From Nocardia brasiliensis IFM 10847 (GTDB lineage: Bacteria; Actinomycetota; Actinomycetes; Mycobacteriales; Mycobacteriaceae): a stretch of DNA of 64,000 bases. Below, piece after piece: positions 11,346 to 20,217 of the stretch. Position 1 is the first letter of the stretch. The number at the start of each line of letters is the position of its first letter. The notes under the pieces were generated by a model. That model was not told where the DNA came from and ran no database searches. It was given only the letters and a program-made list of their open reading frames with translations. The translations under genes and the position numbers were made by a program. Location of the stretch: contig NZ_BAUA01000204.1 in the NCBI RefSeq assembly GCF_000710915.1, positions 1 through 64,000 of the forward strand, given 5' to 3'.

Positions 11346-11908
11346 GCGGCCGGAGCGCGCTGCTCGGGTGCGGTCATGTGCACGCGTGCATGCGGCCCGT
11401 AGCGGGGCCTGTACGCCCCGCCAGGCGGATTTTGCCCAGGATCGGTCTATCCGGCCCGATCAAGCCTTCAACCGCGCAGAATGGCGTCAGCGTGCGGTGC
11501 GGGGCTTGGTCCGGCGCACGGCCGCGGCGGCGCCCAACCGGTCATTTGACCGGACTGTGGCGCGCGACACGCTGAAAGGCAGCACGACACGCGGAAAATT
11601 CCGAGAAAGTTCCTGGTCGGACTCGTCCGGGTTTGCCAGCGTCGCATGTCACGTCACCGCAACCTGCTGGCTAACGTGTGTCGGATGTGAAAACTCCCTG
11701 CTGAAGGGGCATTTCGCGATTTCGGCGGTACGATCTGCGCAGCGGTAGAGGGCCCGTGCGATGCGCCTCGCTCTCGCGTCTACGGCATCCGGAATCATGC
11801 GCTGACCTGGGGGGTGGGTTCGCAATCTGCGGATGCCGTGGGTACGGTCGCTGAGACTGCCGGGTTACCGGCAGGAGTTGATGCAATGAACGATGAGACG
11901 GAGGAACC
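11346..11908. other. 563-bp non-coding gap upstream of mihF
   Basis: I see no credible gene. It contains a 12-bp perfect palindrome TGCACGCGTGCA (11379-11390) and a small perfect hairpin CCGGTC-ATTT-GACCGG (11538-11553). The promoter of mihF must lie here; the length leaves room for a long 5' leader or a small RNA, but no known RNA motif is recognisable. Confidence 0.5.
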
Positions 11909-12229
11909 GTGGCCCTTCCCCAGCTGACTGACGAGCAGCGCGCCGCTGCTTTGGAGAAGGCGGCTGCCGCTCGCCGCGCTCGGGCGGAGCTCAAGGAGCG
12001 CCTGAAGCGAGGCGGCACCAACCTGAAGCAGGTCCTCACCGATGCCGAGTCCGATGAGATTCTCGGCAAGATGAAGGTGTCGGCGCTGCTCGAGGCCCTG
12101 CCGAAGGTGGGCAAGGTCAAGGCGGCGGAAATCATGAGTGAACTGGAGATCGCCCCCACCCGGCGGCTGCGCGGACTGGGCGATCGGCAGCGCAAGGCGC
12201 TGCTGGCCCGGTTCGACTTCGACGCCTGA
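11909..12229 (+). CDS. mihF: mycobacterial-type integration host factor (nucleoid protein)
   Basis: A 106-residue actinobacterial IHF: a basic helical N-terminus (ALEKAAAARRARAELKERLKRG) followed by a helix-two-turn-helix DNA-binding domain (ALPKVGKVKAAEIMSELEIAPTRRLRGLG). These proteins bend and compact DNA and are unrelated to the HU-like IHF of proteobacteria. The GTG start has GGAGG six bases upstream and gives the short form. Neighbours are the invariant actinobacterial order mihF-gmk-rpoZ-coaBC-metK; gmk starts nine bases downstream, so they are co-transcribed. Strong promoter control is expected because the protein is abundant, but no promoter can be named with confidence. Confidence 0.93.
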   Translation: MALPQLTDEQRAAALEKAAAARRARAELKERLKRGGTNLKQVLTDAESDEILGKMKVSALLEALPKVGKVKAAEIMSELEIAPTRRLRGLGDRQRKALLARFDFDA

Positions 12230-12237
12230 TAACGAGG

Positions 12238-12822
12238 GTGGTCGAACACACGCGGAAGGGTCGGCTGGTTGTACTGGTCGGCCCCTCGGCCGTTGGCAAG
12301 TCCACCGTGGTCCGCTGCGTCCGCGAGCGACTGCCGCACCTGATCTTCAGTGTGTCGGCAACGACCCGGGCTCCGCGGCCCGGGGAGGTCGACGGTCTCG
12401 ACTATCGGTTCGTGTCCCGGGAAGAGTTCGACGCCATGATCGAGGCGGGCGAACTGCTCGAGTGGGCGGATATTCACGGTGGCTTGCAGCGTTCGGGCAC
12501 CCCGGCAGCGCCGGTACGGGCCGCTCTCGCGGACGGTCTACCGGTGTTGGTCGAAGTGGACCTCGAGGGCGCGCGCTCGGTACGCAAAGCGATACCGGAG
12601 GCGACCCTGGCGTTTCTCGCGCCGCCGAGCTGGGACGAGCTGGTCTCCCGGCTCACCTCACGCGGCACCGAATCGCCCGAGGTGATCGCCCGCAGGTTGG
12701 AAACCGCCAGGACCGAACTGGCGGCCTGTGACGAGTTCGACATCGTCATAGTGAACGACGAGGTGACCAGCGCCTGTGAGCAGTTGGTATCGTTGTTCGT
12801 TAGCACAAATTCGAGTTCGTGA
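12238..12822 (+). CDS. gmk: guanylate kinase
   Basis: Phosphorylates GMP to GDP using ATP. The P-loop GPSAVGKST is at residues 15-23 and the GMP-binding region follows (SVSATTRAPRPGEVDGLDYRFVSREEF, with the Tyr and Arg that contact the base and phosphate). At 194 residues it is normal length. The GTG start at 12238 lies just after mihF with GAGG close upstream. The GMP domain reads GELLEWADIHG, where many homologues have GELLEWAEVHG, a conservative change. Confidence 0.95.
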   Translation: MVEHTRKGRLVVLVGPSAVGKSTVVRCVRERLPHLIFSVSATTRAPRPGEVDGLDYRFVSREEFDAMIEAGELLEWADIHGGLQRSGTPAAPVRAALADGLPVLVEVDLEGARSVRKAIPEATLAFLAPPSWDELVSRLTSRGTESPEVIARRLETARTELAACDEFDIVIVNDEVTSACEQLVSLFVSTNSSS

Positions 12823-12916
12823 CCCCGACCGGCTGCGGCCGGTCCGGCACGCTCGGGTTCACCAGCCCGGCCGGGCCCAGCCCGGCCACCACCTCCAACG
12901 CGCAGGAGCCCTCCTA

Positions 12917-13198
12917 GTGAGCAGTACGGACCTCAAGACCGTTCCCGCATACGACACCCCGATCGGCCTCACCAACCCCCCGATCGATGAGCTGCTGGAG
13001 CGCACTTCGTCCAAGTACGCCCTGGTCATCTACGCGGCCAAGCGGGCCCGCCAGATCAACGACTACTACAACCAGCTCGGCGACGGCATCCTCGAATACG
13101 TCGGCCCGCTGGTCGAGCCCGGCCTGCAGGAGAAGCCGCTCTCGGTTGCCATGCGCGAGATCCACTCCGACCTGCTCGAGCACTCCGAAGGCGAGTAG
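12917..13198 (+). CDS. rpoZ: DNA-directed RNA polymerase omega subunit
   Basis: Omega helps fold and assemble the beta' subunit. This 93-residue protein has the typical segment ITNPPIDELLERTSSKYALVIYAAKRARQINDYYNQL (here beginning LTNPP). The GTG at 12917 is preceded by AGGAG at 12904-12908; a longer upstream frame is not supported by homologues. It follows gmk by 94 bp and precedes coaBC, the usual order. Confidence 0.95.
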   Translation: MSSTDLKTVPAYDTPIGLTNPPIDELLERTSSKYALVIYAAKRARQINDYYNQLGDGILEYVGPLVEPGLQEKPLSVAMREIHSDLLEHSEGE

Positions 13199-13280
13199 GC
13201 CCGAGTGTGCGCGTCGTCCGATGGACGCCGCGGTACCGAATTCCCCGCGGCGCGGGGATGAACCAGCAGCCGGAGGCACA

Positions 13281-14507
13281 GTGAGCACCCTACGGATCGT
13301 CGTCGGCGTCGGCGGCGGTATCGCCGCCTACAAAGCCTGCTCGCTGGTCCGGCGGTTCACCGAGACCGGACACCGGGTTCGGGTGATCCCCACCGAGTCG
13401 GCGTTGCAGTTCGTCGGCAAGGCCACCTTCGAGGCGTTGTCCGGGAACCCGGTGCACACCGATGTGTTCACCGACGTGCCCGAGGTGCCGCATGTCCGGC
13501 TGGGCCAGGAGGCGGACCTCGTGGTCATCGCCCCGGCGACCGCCGACCTGATGGCACGCGCGGCCCAGGGCCGCGCCGACGACCTGCTCACCGCGACGCT
13601 GCTGACGGCCCGATGTCCGATCGTGTTCGCGCCCGCGATGCACACCGAGATGTGGGAGCATCCGGCGACCGTCGCCAATGTCGCGACGCTGCGCGCCCAC
13701 GGTGCGATCGTCATGGAGCCCGCGTCGGGTCGGCTCACCGGCACCGACACCGGACCGGGACGGCTGCCCGAGCCCGAGGAGATCTTCGGACTGGCCACCT
13801 TGCTGCTGGAACGTGCCGACGCCATCCCGCGTGACCTCGAGGGTCGCCGCGTGGTGATCACCGCGGGCGGCACCAGGGAACCGCTGGATCCGGTGCGCTT
13901 CCTCGGCAACCGCAGTTCGGGCAAGCAGGGCTACGCCCTCGCCCGGGTCGCGGCACAGCGCGGCGCGCACGTCACGCTGATCGCGGGCAACACGATCGAG
14001 ATGGCCGCACCCGCGGCCGTCGACCTGGTGCACATCACCACCGCCGAGCAGTTGAAGACCGCGGTGGACAAGCACGCGGTCGGCGCCGACGCGGTGATCA
14101 TGGCGGCGGCGGTGGCCGATTTCCGGCCCACCGACGTGGCCGCGGCCAAGATCAAGAAGGGCGCGGGCGAACCCGACGTCATCGCCTTGACCAAGACCAC
14201 CGATATCCTCGCCGGCCTGGTGCAGGCCCGGCGGGACGGACAGCTGCCCGGCACCGCGATCGTCGGATTCGCCGCCGAGACCGGTGACGAACACGGCGAC
14301 GTGCTCACCTACGCGCGGGCCAAGCTGGCCCGCAAGGGGTGCGATCTGCTGGTGGTCAACGCGGTCGGCGAAGGCAAGGCGTTCGAGGTCGACACCAACA
14401 ACGGCTGGCTGCTCGGTGCGGACGGTACCGAACAGTCGCTCGATCACGGGTCGAAAGCGCTGCTCGCCAGCCGTGTGCTCGACGCGCTCGGCCCGCTGTT
14501 GCGCTGA
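13281..14507 (+). CDS. coaBC: bifunctional phosphopantothenoylcysteine decarboxylase / phosphopantothenate-cysteine ligase
   Basis: Carries out two successive steps of coenzyme A synthesis. Residues 1-180 form the FMN-dependent CoaC decarboxylase domain (GVGGGIAAYKA, the ADLVVIAPATADLMARAAQGRADDLL segment, and PAMHTEMW in place of the usual PAMNxxMW). Residues from about 190 form the CoaB ligase (VITAGGTREPLDPVRFLGNRSSGKQG and the AAKIKKG substrate loop). The length of 408 residues is typical. GTG 13281 has GGAGG seven bases upstream. The His replacing Asn in PAMH appears to be the actinobacterial form, though I could not align it. Confidence 0.94.
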   Translation: MSTLRIVVGVGGGIAAYKACSLVRRFTETGHRVRVIPTESALQFVGKATFEALSGNPVHTDVFTDVPEVPHVRLGQEADLVVIAPATADLMARAAQGRADDLLTATLLTARCPIVFAPAMHTEMWEHPATVANVATLRAHGAIVMEPASGRLTGTDTGPGRLPEPEEIFGLATLLLERADAIPRDLEGRRVVITAGGTREPLDPVRFLGNRSSGKQGYALARVAAQRGAHVTLIAGNTIEMAAPAAVDLVHITTAEQLKTAVDKHAVGADAVIMAAAVADFRPTDVAAAKIKKGAGEPDVIALTKTTDILAGLVQARRDGQLPGTAIVGFAAETGDEHGDVLTYARAKLARKGCDLLVVNAVGEGKAFEVDTNNGWLLGADGTEQSLDHGSKALLASRVLDALGPLLR

Positions 14508-14719
14508 AACTCATTGCGCGACTGGGATAATGCCCCAGGAACTATCATCAACCGAGTGACGTCAGGGTGAACGATCGATCCCGCTGCGGGAGAGTCAGGT
14601 CTCTCCGAGTCCAGCGCGTCAGTGGTTTGCCATAGTCTGAAACGAAGGGTTTGCGCGGCGACGGCATCGCGTTACTGTCGCAAATCGTACGAATGACCCG
14701 TGAGGGAGAGGGAAGAACT

Positions 14720-15931
14720 GTGCGCACGTCCGGCAGCCGGCTATTCACCAGTGAGTCCGTGACCGAAGGTCACCCGGACAAGATCTGTGACGCCATCAGC
14801 GATTCCATTCTCGACGCGTTACTGACCGAGGACCCGCGCAGCCGGGTCGCGGTGGAAACCCTCGTGACGACCGGCCAGGTCCACGTCGCGGGTGAGGTCA
14901 CCACCTCCGCATATGCCGACATTCCCCGCATCGTCCGGGAAAAGGTTCTCGAAATCGGATACGACTCCTCGGCAAAGGGATTCGATGGCAATTCCTGCGG
15001 CGTCAATATCGCGATCGGCGCGCAATCGCCGGATATCGCGCAGGGTGTGGACACTTCGCACGAGGCGCGGGTCGGCGGCTCCGATGACGAGATCGAGAAG
15101 CAGGGCGCGGGCGACCAGGGCCTGATGTTCGGCTACGCGACCAGCGACACCCCCGAACTCATGCCGCTGCCCATCGCGCTCGCGCATCGCCTGTCGCGCA
15201 AGCTGACCGAGGTGCGCAAGTCCGGCGTGCTGCCCTACCTGCGGCCCGACGGCAAGACCCAGGTCACCATCGAATACGACGGCGATCGTCCGGTCCGGCT
15301 GGACACGGTGGTCATCTCCACCCAGCACGCCGCCGATATCGACCTGGACAACCTGCTCGCGCCCGACATCCGGGAAAAGGTCGTCGACGCGGTGCTGGCC
15401 GACCTCGAACTACCCAGCCTGGACACCTCCGAGATCCGCCTGCTGGTCAACCCGACCGGCAAGTTCGTGCTCGGCGGCCCGATGGGCGACGCGGGCCTGA
15501 CCGGCCGCAAGATCATCGTCGACACCTACGGCGGCATGGCCCGCCACGGCGGCGGCGCGTTCTCCGGCAAGGACCCGTCGAAGGTGGACCGCTCTGCCGC
15601 GTACGCCATGCGCTGGGTCGCCAAGAACGTCGTGGCGGCCGGCCTGTCCGAGCGCGTCGAGGTCCAGGTGGCCTACGCCATCGGCAAGTCCGCGCCCGTC
15701 GGCCTGTTCGTGGAAACCTTCGGCACCGAAAAGGTCGACCCGGAGCGCATCGCCACCGCGATCAAAGAGGTCTTCGACCTGCGCCCCGGCGCCATCATCC
15801 GCGACCTGGACCTGCTGCGCCCGATCTACGCCCCGACCGCCGCGTACGGCCACTTCGGCCGCACCGACGTCGACCTGCCCTGGGAGCACACCGACCGCGC
15901 CGACAAGCTGCGCGCAGCCGTCGGCCTGTAG
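14720..15931 (+). CDS. metK: S-adenosylmethionine synthetase
   Basis: Makes SAM from methionine and ATP; cytosolic tetramer with Mg and K. The 403-residue protein starts MRTSGSRLFTSESVTEGHPDKICDAISD, has the ATP-binding GAGDQGLMFGYA and the phosphate-binding loop GGGAFSGKDPSKVDRSAAY. GTG 14720 is chosen from the family N-terminus and the purine-rich GGGAGAGGGAAG just upstream; an earlier GTG would add about 23 unrelated residues. The 212-bp leader from 14508 contains a small GGAGAG/CTCTCC hairpin, but I could not recognise a SAM riboswitch in it. Confidence 0.96.
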   Translation: MRTSGSRLFTSESVTEGHPDKICDAISDSILDALLTEDPRSRVAVETLVTTGQVHVAGEVTTSAYADIPRIVREKVLEIGYDSSAKGFDGNSCGVNIAIGAQSPDIAQGVDTSHEARVGGSDDEIEKQGAGDQGLMFGYATSDTPELMPLPIALAHRLSRKLTEVRKSGVLPYLRPDGKTQVTIEYDGDRPVRLDTVVISTQHAADIDLDNLLAPDIREKVVDAVLADLELPSLDTSEIRLLVNPTGKFVLGGPMGDAGLTGRKIIVDTYGGMARHGGGAFSGKDPSKVDRSAAYAMRWVAKNVVAAGLSERVEVQVAYAIGKSAPVGLFVETFGTEKVDPERIATAIKEVFDLRPGAIIRDLDLLRPIYAPTAAYGHFGRTDVDLPWEHTDRADKLRAAVGL

Positions 15932-16046
15932 ATGGAGACGTCGGTCCGGGCGTCGTTCCGCCTCCCGCGGTTGGACTTCGCGCGGACCGACCCTTCCTTC
16001 CGCCGGGCTGGTTCGCGGGTGCCGCGCGCGCAGGTCGCCGCACCCG

Positions 16047-16241
16047 TTGTGCGTTCACGCCCGGTTTCTGCGTTCCCGCACCCGCTGTGGCGTGGTGGAG
16101 CGGGTGCACGAGCGCAGAACGGATGCGGAGTGGTGGCGTCGCCGCGCGTGGCCCGGGTTGTGCGTTCCCGCGCGGGTTCCGTGTTCGCGCACCGGCTGTG
16201 GCGTGGTGGAGTGGGTGCGGGAGCGCAGAACGGGTGCGGGA
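16047..16241. repeat. two-copy 84-bp imperfect direct repeat (111-bp period) in a 680-bp gap
   Basis: The gap between metK and priA (15932-16611) contains two similar 84-bp segments, 16047-16130 and 16158-16241, both starting TTGTGCGTTC and both containing CTGTGGCGTGGTGGAG and GAGCGCAGAAC. They are offset by 111 bp. An open frame beginning directly after the metK stop spans the gap but encodes a low-complexity Arg/Gly/Ser/Pro-rich product and lacks a ribosome-binding site, so I treat the gap as non-coding. Confidence 0.7.
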
Positions 16242-16611
16242 ATCTCGGTGTGCGTCGAGGGTCTGACGCGTCGTCGAGTGGTGGCCTCCGGCGGTCGGCG
16301 GCAGGCTGTCAGTGGTCCTCTAGCCGTCACGTGATGTCAAGGGGGGCTATCCCCGGGTGGGTGTTTCGAGGGCCCTCGGGCCGTCCATTGCGGCCGGGTT
16401 CGGGGGCCGGTTTTCGCTACCGGCCGAGCGGTGACGACTCGCCGACGGATCGCGCAGCGGCCATGGTCAAGGCAGGTCGGCCCGGTCTGGGCGGGGGTTG
16501 CCGATGCGTTGCGAAAAGCCGTGTGCCGCTACTGAGCAGGGCGCAATGCGACCTGTCGATGACGGGGATTTTTGGCATGCCACGGTCGGCGGCTGAGCCG
16601 ACCAGACCTGC

Positions 16612-19143
16612 GTGAGCGAGCCGACGGCGGATGCCCCTGCCTCGCAAGGGGTTCTGCCGGTGGGGACTGCGAGCATGGAGTACCCGATTGCCCGGGTGCT
16701 CCCCTTGCTGTCGCCCGCGCACCTGGACCGCGACTTCGATTACCTGGTCCCTCCCGAGCTGGACGAACTCGCGCAACCGGGTGTGCGCGTGCGCGTCCGC
16801 TTCGCCGGACGATTGGTCGACGGCTACCTTCTGGAGCGCCGCGCGCGCAGCGACCACGGCGGCAAATTGGTGAAACTCGAACGCGTCGTCTCCGCCGAAC
16901 GCGTCCTGACCCCCGAAATCCGCCAACTGACCACCGCCGTAGCCGCCCGCTACGCCGGCACCCGCGCCGATGTCCTCCGCCTCGCCATCCCACCCCGCCA
17001 CGCCCGCACCGAAACCGGTGGCAAAAAGAAATCCGCGACCGCACAAGAACTTTCCGCGAACGACGAGGGCAGCACGTCCGACGATCCCGGTCGCGAGGAA
17101 CAGGAGGAAGACGTCCCCGGGGACGACTCCGCTCACAACCTCAGCTCGACCGATGAGCGAGACGGTGCCGCGCCTTCTCCACGGCGCATCTCCGTCGCGT
17201 CGCCTCGCGAGTCCACGCAGGGCGTCTCCACCGCCGCACTGCCGCTGTCCGCGTCCGGCTCATCTGTCGGCCCGGAACCCGACTCGCGACAACCGGATTC
17301 GACATCGTCGTCCCAAGTCGACGCAGCGTCGCCCGGTGCGTCGAACCATGCTGCCGAACAGTCGGATTCCACTGATGAGGTGCGGACGGATGCGGATGAT
17401 TCTTCGCCTCGATCGCCGGGGGAGGCAGCCGAGACCGGGTCGTTGACCGGTGTCCCTTCGGTCGCGATCGGAGACAGCGTCGGCGTTGTGGTGCAAGGGG
17501 ATTCGACCGCCGAGGAATCGCCGGGTGTGCAGGTTCCCGATGCTTGGCATCGGTATGTGCACGGTCCGGCGTTTGTTACGGCGCTGGCGCAGGGGAAGGG
17601 GCCGCGGGCGGCTTGGCAGGCGCTGCCGGGGGAGGATTGGCCGCGTCGGCTCGCGGAGTTGGCGGCGACGGTGGCGAGTGCGGGACGCAGTGCGATTCTG
17701 ATGGTGCCGGATCAGCGGGATCTCGACCGGGTGCTGGCGGAATGTGAACGGCTGCTGGGGGATTCGGCGGTCGGTTTGTCGGCGGGGTTGGGTCCGGCCG
17801 CACGGTATCGGCGCTGGCTTTCGGTGTTGCGCGGGACGGCGCGGGTAGTCGTCGGGACTCGCAGCGCGGTTTTCGCGCCCGCCGACAATCTCGGGCTCAT
17901 CGCGATCTGGGACGACGGCGACGACACCTACGCCGAGCCACGCGCACCGTATCCGCATGCGCGCGAAGTGGCCATGCTGCGCTCGCACGAGACGGGGGCG
18001 GCGTTCGTCGCGGCGGGTTTCGCACGAACGGCGGAGATCCAGGCGGTCGTGGAAACCGGGTGGGCGCACGATCTGGTGGCAGACCGGGCGGTGGTGCGCA
18101 AAGCTTCCCCGCGCATCAGCGTGCCCGGCGATTCCGATGCCGCACTGGAACGGGACCCGGTCGCGCGGGCGGTCCGTATCCCCGCGGTCGCTTTCGCCGC
18201 CGCCCGATCCGCGCTGAAGGAGGGCGCGGGCGTGCTGGTGCAGGTGCCGCGTCGCGGCTACGTCCCGGCGCTGGCCTGTGCGAAATGCCGGACCCCGGCG
18301 CGGTGCCGTCATTGCAACGGTCCGCTCGCGCTGCCGGACGGCCGGGCGGGGCAACGACATGCGCCTGAGCCCGCGCACAGTCCGAGCTGTCGCTGGTGCG
18401 GTATCACGGAGGCGGCGTTCCGCTGTCAGGCCTGTGGTTCGCGGGCGCTGCGCGCGGTGGTGATCGGCGCGATCCGGACGGCCGAGGAACTCGGCCGGGC
18501 CTTCCCTGGTGTTCCGATCCGCGGTTCGAGCGGCGGCGCAATGCTCGACACCGTGGAGCCCGGCCCGCAGGTGGTGGTCGCCACGGTCGGCGCGGAACCG
18601 GTGCTGCCCGGTGGTTATGGGGTGGCGCTGCTGCTGGACAGCTGGGCCCTGCTCGGCCGTGCCGATCTGCGCGCGGCCGAGGACGCGTTGCGTCGCTGGA
18701 TGACCGCGGCGACGCTGGTGCGTTCGCACGGTCAGGTGTTCGTCGTCGCGGAGCCCTCGATTCCCACGGTGCAGACGCTGCTGCGCTGGGATCCGGTCGG
18801 CCATGCCCGGGCTGAGCTGGCCAGTCGCGCCGAGGTCGGTTTCCCGCCCGCGGTGCGCATGGCGGCGATCGACGGCACCTCCGATTCGATCGCCGAATTG
18901 CTCTCCACCGCAACCCTTCCCGACGATGTCGTCGTGCTGGGTCCGGTCCCGCTGCCACCCGCGGCCCGCAAGCCTTTCTCCTCCGGCGATTCCCCGGCCG
19001 AGGTGGAACGGATCCTCTTGCGGGTGGACCGCAGATCCGGCGCCGCGCTCGCCCGTGCCCTCACCGCCGCCCAAGCGGTCCGCAGTACGCACCGCTCCGA
19101 TGCGCCGCTGCGCGTCCAGATCGATCCGGTCGATATCGGCTGA
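16612..19143 (+). CDS. priA: PriA-like primosomal protein N', helicase motifs degenerate, with acidic insertion
   Basis: PriA recognises stalled forks and reloads the replisome. The N-terminal 3' DNA-binding domain is intact (YPIARVLPLLSPAHLDRDFDYLVP...GVRVRVRFAGRLVDGYLL, residues 24-75). The central zinc module is present (CAKCRTPARCRHC, CRWCGI, CQACG). The Walker A site is absent and the DEEH box reads DDGDD near residue 431, so ATP-driven unwinding is unlikely, as generally described for actinobacterial PriA. Residues about 131-305 are an inserted Ser/Asp/Glu/Pro-rich segment, making the protein 843 residues against a usual 650-680. GTG 16612 is weakly supported; GTG/ATG codons near residue 22 are alternatives. 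Confidence 0.88.
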   Translation: MSEPTADAPASQGVLPVGTASMEYPIARVLPLLSPAHLDRDFDYLVPPELDELAQPGVRVRVRFAGRLVDGYLLERRARSDHGGKLVKLERVVSAERVLTPEIRQLTTAVAARYAGTRADVLRLAIPPRHARTETGGKKKSATAQELSANDEGSTSDDPGREEQEEDVPGDDSAHNLSSTDERDGAAPSPRRISVASPRESTQGVSTAALPLSASGSSVGPEPDSRQPDSTSSSQVDAASPGASNHAAEQSDSTDEVRTDADDSSPRSPGEAAETGSLTGVPSVAIGDSVGVVVQGDSTAEESPGVQVPDAWHRYVHGPAFVTALAQGKGPRAAWQALPGEDWPRRLAELAATVASAGRSAILMVPDQRDLDRVLAECERLLGDSAVGLSAGLGPAARYRRWLSVLRGTARVVVGTRSAVFAPADNLGLIAIWDDGDDTYAEPRAPYPHAREVAMLRSHETGAAFVAAGFARTAEIQAVVETGWAHDLVADRAVVRKASPRISVPGDSDAALERDPVARAVRIPAVAFAAARSALKEGAGVLVQVPRRGYVPALACAKCRTPARCRHCNGPLALPDGRAGQRHAPEPAHSPSCRWCGITEAAFRCQACGSRALRAVVIGAIRTAEELGRAFPGVPIRGSSGGAMLDTVEPGPQVVVATVGAEPVLPGGYGVALLLDSWALLGRADLRAAEDALRRWMTAATLVRSHGQVFVVAEPSIPTVQTLLRWDPVGHARAELASRAEVGFPPAVRMAAIDGTSDSIAELLSTATLPDDVVVLGPVPLPPAARKPFSSGDSPAEVERILLRVDRRSGAALARALTAAQAVRSTHRSDAPLRVQIDPVDIG

Positions 19144-19308
19144 GGCGTCCACGGCCGTCGGCACGTTCTTTCGCGCCTGCGCACCGCGTTGTCGCCGCAA
19201 AGGACTCTCACGTCCGGCCGACACCTGCCCACCAAACTCGCGAAACCGGCTGGTCCACCCCTCGGCGCGTTGGTCCCGCGCGCGGATCGCCCGTGCTTAA
19301 CTCTCCAC

Positions 19309-19713
19309 GTGCCGACGACTCCGCTCCGCCGCATCCTCGCGACCGTGTGCCTTGCGTTCGCCACCCTCGCCACGTCCGTCGCCTGCGGGAAGTCCGATTC
19401 CGCTCCGGCCAGGACCACCCTCGACCTCGCGGTGAGCGCGGGCCAGACACTGGGCGTGCAGCCAACGCGCGTCTCGCTCACCTGTGAACCGGCCGGTGGC
19501 GATCACTCGAATCCCGATGGCGCGTGCGCCGCGCTGATCGGCGCGGGCGGCGATTTCGACAAGCTGGCCGGCGATCCCGGCACGATGTGCGCGCAGGTCT
19601 ACGATCCGGTCACCGCGACGGCGACCGGCACCTGGCAGGGCAAAGCGGTGAAGTGGGAGAAGCAGTTCAGCAACAGTTGCGAACTGCGCGCCAAGACCAC
19701 CCCCGTGTTCTAG
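19309..19713 (+). CDS. subtilisin-inhibitor-like (SSI) lipoprotein
   Basis: The 134-residue product has a lipoprotein signal (LRRILATVCLAFATLATSVAC, Cys26 as the lipidation site) and then a domain matching Streptomyces subtilisin inhibitor: VSLTCEPAGGDHSNPDGACAALIGAGGDF..., MCAQVYDPVTATATGTWQGK and FSNSCELRA, including the four cysteines that form two disulfides in SSI. SSI proteins block serine proteases; here the inhibitor would be anchored to the outer face of the membrane. GTG 19309 is chosen as the codon opening the signal peptide. The stop overlaps that of the facing gene by two bases. Confidence 0.8.
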   Translation: MPTTPLRRILATVCLAFATLATSVACGKSDSAPARTTLDLAVSAGQTLGVQPTRVSLTCEPAGGDHSNPDGACAALIGAGGDFDKLAGDPGTMCAQVYDPVTATATGTWQGKAVKWEKQFSNSCELRAKTTPVF

Positions 19714-20147
19714 GGCGAGCGCAGCGTCTCGATCTCACGCTCGACGGCGGCCAGCAGCTCGACCGGGCAGCCCCAATAGTCGTAGATGCCTCCCCGTTCC
19801 CGGTTGCTCCCGCACACCACGAACACCCCGGTGCCCAGCGCTCGTTTGAGGTGACCCGCGAGCCAGCCCACGAACCCGCTGTTGTCCATGCCGGTGGGGA
19901 AGTGGAACGAGAACAGGCCGAACTTTTCCACGTCGGGCCCGTCGGCCTCCGCGAACGGGACGAGCGCGCTCCAACTCTCGGCGTCGCGGACCACGGCCAG
20001 CGTGCGGGCGGACAGCTGCGGCGGTTCGGCCAGCGGGCTCTCCCGAAAACACCACACACCCGGCTGCACCTCGAGCTCCGCGGACGCGAGTACGCGCCGA
20101 AGGCGTTGGGCGGTTTGGTCTTCGGTCTCGATGCTGATGTCCACCAC
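19710..20147 (-). CDS. conserved hypothetical protein (145 aa, DUF6196-like)
   Basis: A soluble 145-residue protein. Notable conserved-looking stretches are FRESPLAEPP, FSFHFPTGMDNSGFVGWLA, GTGVFVVCGSNRERGGIYDYWGCP. Similar proteins are found across Streptomyces and Nocardia and I believe carry the name DUF6196; no function is known. It converges on the SSI-like lipoprotein with overlapping stop codons and is divergent from a TetR regulator 70 bp away, whose operator lies in the shared intergenic region, so it may be under that regulator. Confidence 0.7.
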   Translation of the reverse strand: MVDISIETEDQTAQRLRRVLASAELEVQPGVWCFRESPLAEPPQLSARTLAVVRDAESWSALVPFAEADGPDVEKFGLFSFHFPTGMDNSGFVGWLAGHLKRALGTGVFVVCGSNRERGGIYDYWGCPVELLAAVEREIETLRSP

Positions 20148-20182
20148 GGGGCCACGGTAACAACCCCAGCCTCGATAATTAT

Positions 20183-20202
20183 TTAACTGGTCGATCAGTT
20201 AA
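20183..20202. promoter_or_regulatory. palindromic operator of the adjacent TetR regulator (predicted)
   Basis: TTAACTGGTCGATCAGTTAA is a 20-bp inverted repeat with a single non-pairing position on each side of the TCGA centre. It lies 15 bp upstream of the TetR gene start and 36 bp from the start of the divergent gene at 20147, so the regulator could control both. The surrounding AT-rich DNA would hold the promoter. Confidence 0.7.
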
Positions 20203-20217
20203 TGATACGATCGCCGC

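Noticed and set aside
12776..12916. Upstream extension of rpoZ
   Set aside because: Homologues begin at the GTG at 12917, which has AGGAG upstream; the extension overlaps gmk.
14508..14719. Possible SAM riboswitch upstream of metK
   Set aside because: Only a small GGAGAG/CTCTCC hairpin is visible. I could not identify the conserved core of any SAM riboswitch class; a covariance search would decide.
15932..16615. 227-codon frame starting directly after the metK stop
   Set aside because: No ribosome-binding site, low-complexity product, and the frame crosses the imperfect duplication; it also overlaps the priA start.
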